This document shows positions 25,990 through 34,432 of a stretch of 64,000 bases of DNA, one piece after another; position 1 is the stretch's first letter; each line of letters begins with the position of its first letter. The DNA lies in the NCBI GenBank assembly GCA_030130125.1, contig JARZZM010000013.1, positions 62,001 through 126,000 on the forward strand, read 5' to 3'. Made by a program: the position numbers and the translations under genes. Origin of the DNA: Thermoproteota archaeon (GTDB taxonomy: Archaea > Korarchaeota > Korarchaeia > Korarchaeales > Korarchaeaceae). Below the pieces are notes generated by a model, which did no database searches, was not told the DNA's origin, and worked only from the letters and a program-made list of their open reading frames with translations.

Positions 25990-26834
25990 CTCGCGAACAC
26001 CACCGAAGCGTAGCCCACCACGAAGGACCTGTCACCACTCGCCTCAGCGCTGGTGGAGTACCTCACGAGCTCGCCTTTCTCAACACCCTTCAACTTCGCG
26101 AAGGTTATGGCCACTGAGGCAGGTCCAGGACCGCACATGGAAACATCTAGCTCGAACAGGGTCCTGAATAGCCCCTCCACATCCATGTCCAAGATAGCCT
26201 CCAACGCGGCCATATCCCTTCTCCTCGCCTCCTCCTCTGGGAGATAGTGGGACATGTCTGATGAGGCTATCACCACGACATCCCTCTTCAGAAATTCGGA
26301 GGCGAGGCCTATGGCCTTCCCCAGAGATGCGGCTGAGGAGGGATTCTGAACGCCCATGGCAATGGGGACTATCTTGGGCGAGTCGTATATCGCCTGTAAG
26401 AACGGTATCTGGACCTCTATGGAGTGCTCTGACATGTGAGCCAGGTCATCAAACTCCAGATCCTTGAAGTACTCTTTAATGGCTAGGGCGAGCTCCTTAT
26501 CAACTTCAACTCTGCCCAAAGGTGTCTCCCAGTAATCTGCATTAGAAACGGAGAACGCGGCACCAAGTCCCGTGTGATTCGGGCCTAAAATGACGAATGT
26601 CTCGGGAATCCCGTCCCTAGCCAAGACTGAGTATCCAGCAGCTGCCGTCCTCCCCGAGTATATGTATCCGGCGTGGGGCGATATCAGAGAGGCTATCCTC
26701 CTCTCCCCGGATGGATTCGGTGAGGGAATCCCGCTCTCCCCAATGCTCAGGAACAACTCCCTTAACAGGGAAAGGAGATCATCCGGATCGGAGGGATAAA
26801 AAGAGCCAGCGACGGCTGACCTCCTGACCTCCAA
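25986..26834 (-). CDS. MEMO1 family protein (AmmeMemoRadiSam protein B)
   Basis: A 282-residue member of the MEMO family, which has the fold of nonheme iron class III extradiol dioxygenases; the archaeal function is unknown. Conserved blocks are the N-terminal RRSAVAGSFYPSDPDDL, SPHAGYIYSGRTAA, FVILGPNHTGLG, the HSIEVQIPFLQ segment and SSDMSHYLPEEEA. The His residues in PHAGY, GPNHT and MSHY correspond to the conserved site. It sits 6 bp after rps2, as in many archaea, and overlaps the fni start. Confidence 0.94.
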   Translation of the reverse strand: MEVRRSAVAGSFYPSDPDDLLSLLRELFLSIGESGIPSPNPSGERRIASLISPHAGYIYSGRTAAAGYSVLARDGIPETFVILGPNHTGLGAAFSVSNADYWETPLGRVEVDKELALAIKEYFKDLEFDDLAHMSEHSIEVQIPFLQAIYDSPKIVPIAMGVQNPSSAASLGKAIGLASEFLKRDVVVIASSDMSHYLPEEEARRRDMAALEAILDMDVEGLFRTLFELDVSMCGPGPASVAITFAKLKGVEKGELVRYSTSAEASGDRSFVVGYASVVFAR

Positions 26835-26840
26835 ATAGTT

Positions 26841-27494
26841 TCACCTGAGGCCCATTATCCTAGTGGCGAAGTCCTCGTAGCTCTCCTCGAGATCACCGTC
26901 GGGAGGTATGTCTCCCCTGTTCCTGAGGACCTCCCTTGTCAGGAGCCAGTAGACTAGGGCCAATGCCCTCCTTCCCTTATTGTTGGCGGGTATCGCCAAG
27001 TCTATGTTCTCTAGCGTGTTATCAGCGTCCACTAGGGCCACCACGGGTATGCCCAGCTTGACGGATTCGACGTGAATCTGCCTGTCCACCCTAGGATCGG
27101 ACAGGAGCACGACATCGGGCTCCAAGTGGAGGGGCGCCTGGGGGTTGGTTAGGGTACCTGGGAGTATCCTCCCGGTTATGTAAGTGGCACCGGTATATTC
27201 GGCGAACTTTCTCACGGGCTTGAATCCATATATCCTAGCTGAAACGGCAAGCATCTTTTCTGGCTCGAACCTAGCCAAGAACTTACCCGCAACCCTGATC
27301 CTCTCGTCCAGCTTCTTTATGTCTATCATGCACAGGCCGTCTGGTCTCACCTTGTAGATGAACTTCTCCATGTCCTTCGTCCGTATCCTAGTGCCCACGT
27401 GGACACCTGCTGACAGGTACTTCTGCTTCGGTATCAGCAGATCCTTATCCTCCACTGGGGGTACATTGGAGAGACTCATATCGTCATATCCCAT
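26841..27494 (-). CDS. rps2: 30S ribosomal protein S2
   Basis: A 217-residue universal small-subunit protein. Diagnostic blocks are [22 protein letters not shown], the [12 protein letters not shown] helix, [19 protein letters not shown]-like sequence and the C-terminal [24 protein letters not shown] chose ATG 27494 because GAGAGGTGATCAA lies directly before it; an upstream ATG at 27542 would overlap rpoN. The spacing to rpoN is 4 bp. Confidence 0.96.
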   Translation of the reverse strand: MGYDDMSLSNVPPVEDKDLLIPKQKYLSAGVHVGTRIRTKDMEKFIYKVRPDGLCMIDIKKLDERIRVAGKFLARFEPEKMLAVSARIYGFKPVRKFAEYTGATYITGRILPGTLTNPQAPLHLEPDVVLLSDPRVDRQIHVESVKLGIPVVALVDADNTLENIDLAIPANNKGRRALALVYWLLTREVLRNRGDIPPDGDLEESYEDFATRIMGLR

Positions 27495-27498
27495 TTGA

Positions 27499-27702
27499 TC
27501 ACCTCTCCATAACTGGAGTGAAGGACAGCTCCAGCTCGGCAAGATCTATGTGGCTTATGAACATCCTCCTGCAGCAGTATCGGGTCACACCTAGGGAGTC
27601 CAGTACCTTACCTGGATCCTCCCCAGACATGACCCTCCGGGAGAACTCTTCCCACTTATCCCCTATAACGCTGCCGCAGGTGAAGCACCTCACCGGGAAC
27701 AT
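27499..27702 (-). CDS. rpoN: DNA-directed RNA polymerase subunit N (Rpb10)
   Basis: A 67-residue zinc-binding assembly subunit of archaeal RNA polymerase. The N-terminal CFTCG pair and the YCCRRMF pair form the atypical CX2C...CC zinc site. VIGDKWEEF and [10 protein letters not shown] are diagnostic. It is the first gene of the rpoN-rps2-memo-fni operon. Its upstream spacer (27703-27796) also carries the promoter of the divergent RFC genes and contains an AT-rich box near 27735-27748 that could serve both. Confidence 0.96.
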   Translation of the reverse strand: MFPVRCFTCGSVIGDKWEEFSRRVMSGEDPGKVLDSLGVTRYCCRRMFISHIDLAELELSFTPVMER

Positions 27703-27796
27703 ATCCTGACCTCGGCTGGTATGACCTACTGAGGTTATTAAATTATGCCGTTGGGGGAGTTCCTGAAGGGAATGTTCCTAAGGAGGTTGATGGGAA

Positions 27797-28783
27797 ATGG
27801 CGTTCGAGCTTTGGATAGAGAAGTACAGGCCGAGGACCTTGGATGACATAGTGGATCAGGAGGATGTCATCCGGGCCCTTAAAGGTTTTGTGGAGAAGAG
27901 GTCCATGCCGCACCTCCTCTTCGCAGGTCCTGCTGGGACTGGAAAGACCACTACCGCCTTGGCCCTAGCTCACGACATCTACGGTTCCGAAGAGCTCTTG
28001 AGGGCCAACTACATGGAGCTCAACGCGAGCGATGAGAGGGGCATTGACACCATAAGGACGAAGATAAAGGACTTCGCCAAGACGGCGCCCTTTGGCGATG
28101 TCCCATTCAAAATAATACACCTTGATGAGGCGGACAGCCTCACGGCCGACGCTCAGCACGCCCTCAGGAGGATAATGGAGATGTATTCTGCCACCACGAG
28201 GTTCATTCTGGCCTGCAACTACTCCTCGAAGATAATAGAGCCTATTCAGTCGAGATGCGCGGTCTTCAGATTCGGTCCTATACCGGAAGAGGCCGTCAGG
28301 GAGAGGCTCGTGATGATAGCTGAGAAGGAAGGCGTGAAGTACACTGAGGAGGGCATATCAGCCATTGTATATGTGGCTGAGGGGGACCTCAGGAGGGCCA
28401 TAAACCTACTGCAGACCGCTTCGGCTATGGCGGACGAGGTGGATGCCAAGGTCGTTTACAGGGTAGCGGGTCTCGCCCATCCCGAGGAGGTGAGAGGGAT
28501 GATAAACGCTGCACTGAAGGGGAGGTTCATCGCCGCTAGGGACATGCTCAGGAACCTCATGATAAACTACGGGATGTCCGCTCAGGACGTTATCAAGCAG
28601 CTGAACAGGGAGATCATAGCCAGCAAGTCCATTCCAGATAATATGAAGGCTCAGCTCATGGTGTTCCTCAGTGAGGTGGACTTCAGGGTGACCGAAGGCG
28701 CCCACGGGGATGTCCAGCTTGCGGCCATGTTGGCCAAGCTGGTCGAGCTAGGTGAGTCCCATGGCGGACCTTCCTTGGACTGA
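27797..28783 (+). CDS. rfcS: Replication factor C small subunit
   Basis: Clamp-loader subunit that loads PCNA onto DNA. The 328-residue AAA+ protein opens with WIEKYRPRTLDDIV (RFC box II), Walker A GPAGTGKTT at about 44-52, ELNASDERGIDTIR, Walker B LDEADS, and the sensor and arginine-finger block NYSSKIIEPIQSRCAVFRF. No intein is present in the P-loop, unlike some archaeal homologues. Its end overlaps the large-subunit gene. Confidence 0.97.
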   Translation: MAFELWIEKYRPRTLDDIVDQEDVIRALKGFVEKRSMPHLLFAGPAGTGKTTTALALAHDIYGSEELLRANYMELNASDERGIDTIRTKIKDFAKTAPFGDVPFKIIHLDEADSLTADAQHALRRIMEMYSATTRFILACNYSSKIIEPIQSRCAVFRFGPIPEEAVRERLVMIAEKEGVKYTEEGISAIVYVAEGDLRRAINLLQTASAMADEVDAKVVYRVAGLAHPEEVRGMINAALKGRFIAARDMLRNLMINYGMSAQDVIKQLNREIIASKSIPDNMKAQLMVFLSEVDFRVTEGAHGDVQLAAMLAKLVELGESHGGPSLD

Positions 28784-30005
28784 GAAGTACCGTCCTAAAA
28801 GCTTGGATGGGATTAAGGGGCAGAATAAGGCTGTTAGTGAGATAAGGGAGTGGATGAGAAGCGTAAGGGCTGGCAAGGTGAGCAAGGCCCTGCTACTGGT
28901 AGGTCCGCCCGGATCGGGTAAGACCTCGGCAGCTTATGCGATAGCTTACGAGCTGGGATATGATCCAGTGGAGGTCAACGCCAGCGATCTCAGGGACAGG
29001 ATCCATCTCAAGTACGTGGTAGAGAGCGCCAAGGCAGTCAGTCTGCTTACCCTTAGCAGGAGGCTGATAATATTGGATGAGGTAGATGCTCTTCCCAGCG
29101 AGGGAGGGGCTTTGGTGTCTTTGGTGAAGGAACTGATAACTAAGGAAGGAGTTCCTGTTGTGATGACGGCAAACGATCCCTATGAGAGACACCTCTATGA
29201 GATAAGATCGCTGTCAAAGGTAGTCAGATTTTACAGACTACGGTGGACCACTGTCCTCTCCGTACTCAAGGAGATATGCAGGAAAGAGGGCGTGAAGGTA
29301 CCCTATAACATCCTGAGGCAGATAGCCGTCAATTCACAGGGAGATCTCAGAGCAGCCATTAACGATCTCGAGAGCCTCATTAAGGGCAGTCACAAACTTT
29401 CTGAGGTTATTGGAAAGAAGTTCGGTAAGAGAGATGTCGAGGCTGATGTATTCAAGGTACTCACAGCCGTGTTTTATGGAGAGAACTGTTATTCTGCCTA
29501 TCTGACGTCCCTCAATACAGATGTGGATCCTGACATGCTCTTCAGGTGGGTCGAGGAGAACTTACCCTACGTTTACAAGGGGAGAGCCCTCTCTAGGGCC
29601 TATGACTATCTATCCTACGCTGATATCGTGAGGAGCCGCATAATAAAGACGAATAACTGGAAACTTTTGGTTTACTACACTCAATTAACGACCTACGCGG
29701 TATGCACGGCCAAGGAGGCCAAGCCTCAGGGGGTGAAGATGAAGTTCCCTGAGATAATCAGAAAGCTCGCTACGACCAAGGAACTCAGGGCTAAGACGAG
29801 AGAGTTTCTGTCTAGGCTTGCTAGGGAACTTCACTTACCGACGAAGACTGTGAGTATGGAGATAGTCCCTATACTCATAGCTGATAGCAAGAGGGAGGGC
29901 AGGATCATAAAGAGATTGGAGAGGGATCTTGGGCTGAGGGAAGAGGACATTAGGGAAATACTGGAGGACCTAGAGGAGCACTACAAGTTAGAGATTAGAG
30001 GCTAA
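28761..30005 (+). CDS. rfcL: Replication factor C large subunit
   Basis: The large clamp-loader subunit. From ATG 28761, which follows GGTGAG, the protein has 414 residues and begins PWTEKYRPKSLDGIKG. Walker A is GPPGSGKT (48-55) and Walker B LIILDEVDA. Many archaeal RfcL proteins are longer and end in an acidic stretch plus a PCNA-interacting QxxLF-type box. This one ends EEHYKLEIRG and I see no such box. The start lies inside rfcS (23-bp overlap) and the end overlaps the convergent cdc6 gene by 18 bp. Confidence 0.95.
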   Translation: MADLPWTEKYRPKSLDGIKGQNKAVSEIREWMRSVRAGKVSKALLLVGPPGSGKTSAAYAIAYELGYDPVEVNASDLRDRIHLKYVVESAKAVSLLTLSRRLIILDEVDALPSEGGALVSLVKELITKEGVPVVMTANDPYERHLYEIRSLSKVVRFYRLRWTTVLSVLKEICRKEGVKVPYNILRQIAVNSQGDLRAAINDLESLIKGSHKLSEVIGKKFGKRDVEADVFKVLTAVFYGENCYSAYLTSLNTDVDPDMLFRWVEENLPYVYKGRALSRAYDYLSYADIVRSRIIKTNNWKLLVYYTQLTTYAVCTAKEAKPQGVKMKFPEIIRKLATTKELRAKTREFLSRLARELHLPTKTVSMEIVPILIADSKREGRIIKRLERDLGLREEDIREILEDLEEHYKLEIRG

Positions 30006-31136
30006 GGGGCTCAATTCCTCTCTCAATACCTCCTTTAGCTTCTCCTGTAGCTTGTCCGCTGGTATAGAGCCGAGAGATATCAGGGTAGTCTGCCCCTTCA
30101 TTCCCTCGCCCGACTTCTTTGCCTCCAAGAACCCCATGTTCTTGAGGTTCCTGACCCTCTTCCAGATGGCCGTGTACTTATAGGGGAGAACACCTAACTC
30201 TTCACACAGGAGCCTATACTCCTCCAATAGATCGCCCATCTTTATCCAAGACCTCCCAGATGAAGCTAGCCTCTTAGACACCGCTAGGAGCAGTATCTTG
30301 TCGTGAAGATCCAAGGGAGTCAGCGAGTCCTCCGTTATCCCGATGACCCCGATCCTCGAGGCCGCCTCACTGACCATGTCCGGAGTTATCTTAGACAGAT
30401 CAGCCTCTTCTGACAGCCTAGCTGCTAAATACAGTATCTTCAGGGCCACTCTAGCGTTACCCATGTGTTCTGACAGCTCTACAACCTTACCCACGATCTC
30501 ATCGTCGAAACTTCCCTCTTCCAAGGATTCCTCAGCCCTGTACCTCACTATAGCCTCCAGCTGCTCCGAGGTGTATTTCTCTAGGGGGAGCCTAGTCACC
30601 ATGAAGGACCTTATCGAGTCATCCATCATGTACGGCGGATCCCACCTAGCGACCACCACGAGAGTCGGTGATTTGGGCGCATCCCCTTCATGAAGCCTCA
30701 GGAGGGTGTAGACTAGGATATCTCCATCCCTGAGGTAGTCTACCTCGTCCAGAACTATTAGCAGATCCCTGTCCTCTCCAGATAACACCTTCTCAAGTAT
30801 CAACACGACCTCCTCGTACGAGAGCCCCCTATCTGGTACTCCGGGGAGGAGGGAAGAGACCACCCTTTGAACGACGGAAGTCGGCGTCCTGTAGGTCCTG
30901 CAGTTGATGTGAACGACGTCTAGGGAATTCAGTTTCTCCTTCAATCTTGCGGATGATAACTTGGCTACCGACGTCTTACCCACTCCCGGCTCTCCTCGGA
31001 TGAGTATGAGCCCCTCGGTCAGGCCATATCCGCTGGCCAGTGTATTAACTAAGAGATTAACCTCTTTCTCCCTATGTGGCAGCTTGGGTGGAGTATATGA
31101 CTCCGAGAACTTGTGGGGATCCTTTATTATCGGTAT
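29988..31136 (-). CDS. cdc6: Orc1/Cdc6 replication initiator, apparent ATA start
   Basis: Origin-recognition AAA+ ATPase with a C-terminal winged helix. The frame from 31136 encodes a typical N-terminus (IIKDPHKFSESYTPPKLPHR), Walker A GEPGVGKT (48-55), Walker B LLIVLDEVD and about 130 C-terminal residues for DNA binding, 382 residues in all. There is a TGA three codons upstream (31145) and no ATG, GTG or TTG between it and the GTG inside the P-loop (30983), which would delete the ATP site. An ATA codon at 31136 stands 5 nt after GGTGAT, the spacing of genuine starts here. Initiation at ATA or a recently lost ATG is therefore likely. Overlaps rfcL by 18 bp. Confidence 0.85.
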   Translation of the reverse strand: MPIIKDPHKFSESYTPPKLPHREKEVNLLVNTLASGYGLTEGLILIRGEPGVGKTSVAKLSSARLKEKLNSLDVVHINCRTYRTPTSVVQRVVSSLLPGVPDRGLSYEEVVLILEKVLSGEDRDLLIVLDEVDYLRDGDILVYTLLRLHEGDAPKSPTLVVVARWDPPYMMDDSIRSFMVTRLPLEKYTSEQLEAIVRYRAEESLEEGSFDDEIVGKVVELSEHMGNARVALKILYLAARLSEEADLSKITPDMVSEAASRIGVIGITEDSLTPLDLHDKILLLAVSKRLASSGRSWIKMGDLLEEYRLLCEELGVLPYKYTAIWKRVRNLKNMGFLEAKKSGEGMKGQTTLISLGSIPADKLQEKLKEVLREELSPLASNL

Positions 31137-31216
31137 TTCACATCACCGAGTGTTACGTCGCGATGAGAAATAATTTCATTGTGGTCCCCTATAGAGAAGG
31201 GGGTTAGGTGAAAGTA

Positions 31217-32230
31217 TTACTTTCTCCTCAGGGACCTCCTATAGAGGAGATAGCTAGCCATCTCGAGCATCACGATTCCTAGAGACACACCTGCCACGAC
31301 TGCATCGGGACTCACGGGATAGATAGGTATCTCATTGGCCAGCTTGAGGGCGTAGGTCAGGTTGGAGCCCACCCTTCTAGGGGCTAGTGTGGAAAACTTG
31401 TAATAGAGGTCGAAGAGCTCCTTGGCCTTCTTGGCCGCTTCCTCGTCTAACGAGAGAGTGGAGGATCTCCTGATCTCCGCGATCTTACGCCTTATTTGCT
31501 CCAGCATTCTAACTTCCTCCTGAGTGTGATTGACTATCCCTAGGAAGAACCAGCCGCTGTATCCAGACGATTCTCTAGTGTCCACAGTGGGACTCTTTAA
31601 CACCCATGAGACCACGACTCTGAGCTCCTTGGACATATTAGCTAGGTAGATAGCGTTTGGAGATGGTCTGGAAATACTTACCACGTAATTCTTCGGCAGG
31701 ATGACCGTTAAGTTGAGAAGATCTAATTCTTTCACGAATAGCTTCGTTATGTTGCTGTAATCCTCTCTAGTAGTGTATATTATACCTTTCCTCCCCTCTG
31801 ACTCTTTCGGGGCCCCTTTCTTGGCTTCTAGATCCATCGTGAGCAGTAGATCTATTCTCTTAGACTTATTGCGGTATATGCTTCTGTGGATCTCCGCTTT
31901 CAGGTCAGTGGGATAGAATTCCATGTCACCCCCTATATAGGGCCCTTTTACCGTCCCTTTTATACTCTTTAAGAAGTTCTTCGTGTAGTTCTGTTCACCA
32001 CCGGTTTGATTAAGTAGTCTCTCTAGGTCGTTAGCCCAGAGCCCATACCAGCTGTAATTGACCACTACCTTGGCCGTAAACTCATCCTTGAAGAAGAATG
32101 TAGCTTGGGTGCTCACATAGTGGGGCTTCTCCGAGAGGATCTCTGCCTCAGATATATGGGCTATAGGAATGAGTATAGCGAGCATTAGGGATACCACGAG
32201 CGCGCCTTTGCCTATTTTTGTGCCATTCAT
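31217..32230 (-). CDS. Hypothetical secreted protein with C-terminal membrane anchor
   Basis: I do not recognise this 337-residue protein. It has a signal peptide (about 8-28), a long extracytoplasmic region rich in Lys, Asn and beta-strand-like segments with many N-glycosylation sequons (NYS, NYT, NKS, NIT, NLT, NMS), a helical pair at about 245-290, and a C-terminal membrane segment (about 307-328) followed by RRSLRRK. That topology places the bulk outside, anchored at the C-terminus. ATG 32230 follows AAGGTG; an in-frame GTG lies three codons upstream. It is upstream of cdc6 on the same strand and divergent from the AAA gene at 32336. Confidence 0.72.
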   Translation of the reverse strand: MNGTKIGKGALVVSLMLAILIPIAHISEAEILSEKPHYVSTQATFFFKDEFTAKVVVNYSWYGLWANDLERLLNQTGGEQNYTKNFLKSIKGTVKGPYIGGDMEFYPTDLKAEIHRSIYRNKSKRIDLLLTMDLEAKKGAPKESEGRKGIIYTTREDYSNITKLFVKELDLLNLTVILPKNYVVSISRPSPNAIYLANMSKELRVVVSWVLKSPTVDTRESSGYSGWFFLGIVNHTQEEVRMLEQIRRKIAEIRRSSTLSLDEEAAKKAKELFDLYYKFSTLAPRRVGSNLTYALKLANEIPIYPVSPDAVVAGVSLGIVMLEMASYLLYRRSLRRK

Positions 32231-32279
32231 CGAACACACCTTAGTCTGGAGGTATGCAACACTTTTTCATTGGGCTAGA

Positions 32280-32288
32280 TTATATAAA
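32280..32288 (+). promoter_or_regulatory. TATA box in the divergent spacer
   Basis: TTATATAAA lies between the two divergent genes. For the plus-strand AAA gene it predicts a start near 32310, 26 nt before the ATG. Being nearly symmetrical it could also serve the minus-strand gene. Confidence 0.5.
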
Positions 32289-32335
32289 CGTAGTTGGGGC
32301 TTAGACGTAGCCTAGAATAAGTGAGGGTCCTATGA

Positions 32336-33466
32336 ATGCCAGATGAAAGCGATGTCAGGGTAGTAGAAGCTGGTTATATGCGCTGGATGCTCAGAGCCAA
32401 CCCCTTCGCCTACCTGAGCAGTGAGAGCTTGGAAGAAGTGAGGACTCTACATGTCGACACGGATGTGGACGAAAGACTAGCTCAGCTGATTGACGAGGTC
32501 ATAAAGGGTAAAAAGAAGCACCTTGTTTTTCTGGTCGGCGAATTTGGAACTGGTAAGACCCACAGGCTGAGGTTGATCAGCGAGATTCTCCTTGATGTGC
32601 CGACCTTCTACGTGAAGATAGATGTGGACGATTATGAAGCTTCCCTCTACAGGATAGCTACTAATGTCAAGAAGATGCCTCCTCTGAAACCTCTCCGAAG
32701 GAAGTTTCCGAGAGACCCAGACTCTCTCTTCTCTATCATAAAGGAAGAGCTCAACAAGTACGATGTCGCAATACTCATGCTGGACGAGGTGGAGAACATT
32801 GTGATCTCGGGGACCAGAAAAGACGCTGAACTATTCTCCGAGTTTATAAGGCGGCTGTACAAGGGAATGGAGCCCGGCCGAATGTTGATAATAGCCTGCA
32901 TACCTCCTGCCTATGATATAATGAAGAGGCTCCTTGGCAAAATACCCCACGATAAGATCGAAATGAGGACTATCAGTCCCGAGGAAGCTAGTAAAATATT
33001 GAAGAAGAGAATACAGCACTATAGAGACGTATTAAACGAGGAAGCGAGGGGTCTCAACTTAGGTGAGCCTTTCACGGAAGACTTGGTCAGGAAGATGAAT
33101 GAGCTTGCTGGAGGAAATCCGAGGAGGTTGATGAAACTGGCCAGAAATCTACTAGCCATGTTAACTAGGGAACTCAAGGAAAGCGGGAAACTCAGCCAAG
33201 ATAAGATACTCAACCTGATTTCCGAGGCCAGCGAGGAGAGGGAGATCCCCAATGAGGAAGAAGGGGAAGAAGTGATTCTAGAGGATATAAGGCCCGAGAT
33301 AGCTATACTGCGTAAGAAGTTCCCACCAGGAACCACTTTCTCGCTTATAGAGGCTTCTAAGGCTCTAGAAATGAAGCTGACTCGAACGAGAGAGTTACTA
33401 CAAGAGCTCATGGAGGAGGGGCTTATAGAAAAGGCTCCTGGAGGGAGGTTCCTTCTCAGGAGCTAA
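32336..33466 (+). CDS. AAA+ ATPase with C-terminal winged-helix-like domain
   Basis: A 376-residue ATPase of the Orc1/Cdc6-like or archaeal AAA_16 type. Walker A is GEFGTGKTH (about 69-77), Walker B ILMLDEVEN, with an NPRRLMKLARNLL helix as in Cdc6 sensor 2 regions. The C-terminal 75 residues (after an acidic EEEGEE linker) look like a winged helix ending ELMEEGLIEKAPGGRFLLRS. The N-terminus contains NPFAYL, as in some archaeal ATPases that precede partner proteins. Target unknown. Its last 11 bp overlap the convergent gene at 33456. It may be a DNA-binding regulator or a membrane-associated ATPase; neither is established. Confidence 0.78.
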   Translation: MPDESDVRVVEAGYMRWMLRANPFAYLSSESLEEVRTLHVDTDVDERLAQLIDEVIKGKKKHLVFLVGEFGTGKTHRLRLISEILLDVPTFYVKIDVDDYEASLYRIATNVKKMPPLKPLRRKFPRDPDSLFSIIKEELNKYDVAILMLDEVENIVISGTRKDAELFSEFIRRLYKGMEPGRMLIIACIPPAYDIMKRLLGKIPHDKIEMRTISPEEASKILKKRIQHYRDVLNEEARGLNLGEPFTEDLVRKMNELAGGNPRRLMKLARNLLAMLTRELKESGKLSQDKILNLISEASEEREIPNEEEGEEVILEDIRPEIAILRKKFPPGTTFSLIEASKALEMKLTRTRELLQELMEEGLIEKAPGGRFLLRS

Positions 33467-33845
33467 TTTCTCCAGATACCTCAGTATCGAGCCCCTCTAA
33501 AACGCTCTTAAGGGATTCCCTCCATAGTTGCAGGACATCCTTCGTTTCCATCTCCTTGAACGGTTCCTCCTCAAGGAACCTGTCGATTGATTGAATGATC
33601 ATGAGTAACTCGTCCTTGTCCATCCTGATGCTTTTCCCCAACAGGCTCCTCTCCTCGAAGTTGCCCTCTCTCAAGCTCTTCACTACCACCTGCAGATGCT
33701 CACGTATGACTGAGCCCTCGTCGTAGCTCGAGAGCGCGCTAGAGATCCTATTCAAGAGATCATCCTCGACCGACCCCTTTTTCCTGTACTCCAGAAGAGC
33801 CTTCGACAGTAGTTCCGGTAGTTCCTCCACTACAGAGCTGTCCAT
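33456..33845 (-). CDS. Hypothetical acidic helical protein
   Basis: A 129-residue protein with no motif I recognise. It is nearly all alpha-helical by composition (runs such as LLSKALLEYRKKG, LQVVVKSLREGN and LLMIIQSIDRFLEEEP), acidic overall, without Cys. The start could be ATG 33845 or GTG 33851. It converges on the AAA gene with an 11-bp overlap, and its upstream side faces the C/D sRNA candidate. It may be a small adaptor, but nothing shows this. Confidence 0.6.
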   Translation of the reverse strand: MDSSVVEELPELLSKALLEYRKKGSVEDDLLNRISSALSSYDEGSVIREHLQVVVKSLREGNFEERSLLGKSIRMDKDELLMIIQSIDRFLEEEPFKEMETKDVLQLWRESLKSVLEGLDTEVSGEISS

Positions 33846-33905
33846 ACTCACATCCCCGGAAGGGGGGAGGAGGCATTAATAATATCATCCCCCTCCACGT
33901 ATAAG

Positions 33906-33970
33906 CTGGGGGGATGATGTAAAAGGGCCCTCTGATCCGTGAAGACGATCTTGAGTCCTGACTCCCCCAG
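33906..33970 (+). ncRNA. Box C/D sRNA candidate (2'-O-methylation guide)
   Basis: All parts of an archaeal C/D guide RNA occur in order: C box ATGATGT (33914-33920), an 11-nt guide, D' box CTGA (33932-33935), a 3-nt spacer, C' box GTGAAGA (33939-33945), a 12-nt guide, and D box CTGA (33958-33961). A terminal stem is available from GGGGGG (33908-33913) before C and CCCCC (33964-33968) after D. ATTAATAAT at 33876-33884 can serve as TATA box about 27 bp upstream. C and C' each differ by one base from RUGAUGA. The RNA would bind L7Ae, Nop5 and fibrillarin. Targets were not assigned. Confidence 0.68.
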
Positions 33971-34052
33971 AGAATCCTCTATTGTTCCTGAACTTCCTCT
34001 TGCACATGGGAGGGATGAAAAACTTTATTTAAGGGACCTCCCACACCACAAG

Positions 34053-34128
34053 GGGCCGGTGGTCTAGCGGCTATGACGCCGCCTTGACGAGGCGGAGGTC
34101 GGGGGTTCGAGTCCCCCCCGGCCCACCA
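34053..34128 (+). tRNA. tRNA-Val (anticodon GAC), CCA encoded
   Basis: Acceptor GGGCCGG pairs with CCGGCCC, anticodon arm CCGCC-TTGACGA-GGCGG gives anticodon GAC, and the T arm is GGGGG-TTCGAGT-CCCCC. Discriminator A is followed by an encoded CCA (34126-34128). No intron is seen. A TATA box TTTATTTAA at 34024-34032 lies at the expected distance. The body is nearly identical to the second valine tRNA at 41881. Confidence 0.95.
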
Positions 34129-34150
34129 ATGAGAAAAGAGGGACAAGAAT

Positions 34151-34432
34151 ATGGCCAGGTACTCGGTTTCTAGGCTCGCTGGTAAACCCATAATAACGGA
34201 CAAGGGGCTCATGCTAGGGGAGGTTACCGATCTGGTTGTCGATGAGATAACTGGTAAGATGATCTCCCTAGTGGTGAGGAGCAGCAGGGGAGCAGCTGAT
34301 GCGTTGCTGCAGAAGCTGAAAAAAGACAGGAAGGGCAACGTTCTTATCCCATACTCCACAGTGAAGTACATAAGGGAAATGATCGTTGTGGATGAGCGTC
34401 TCCTGAAGGTGTACATAGCCACTAAGGGTTAG
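34151..34432 (+). CDS. PRC-barrel domain protein
   Basis: A 93-residue single-domain protein with the PRC-barrel pattern: SRLAGKPIITDKGLMLGEVTDLVVDEITGKMISLVVR, then a helical insertion and IPYSTVKYIREMIVVDERLL. Such small archaeal proteins are of uncertain role; PRC barrels in RimM contact ribosomal protein S19, others bind photosynthetic reaction centres. It begins 22 bp after the tRNA-Val gene and may be co-transcribed with it. The last 4 bp overlap the convergent small gene. Confidence 0.85.
   Translation: MARYSVSRLAGKPIITDKGLMLGEVTDLVVDEITGKMISLVVRSSRGAADALLQKLKKDRKGNVLIPYSTVKYIREMIVVDERLLKVYIATKG

Noticed and set aside
31160-31204. Replication origin next to cdc6 (small palindrome GAAATAATTTC and a 5-bp CCCCT/AGGGG hairpin)
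   Set aside because: No recognisable origin recognition boxes or repeated motifs; the dyads are too short to support the claim.
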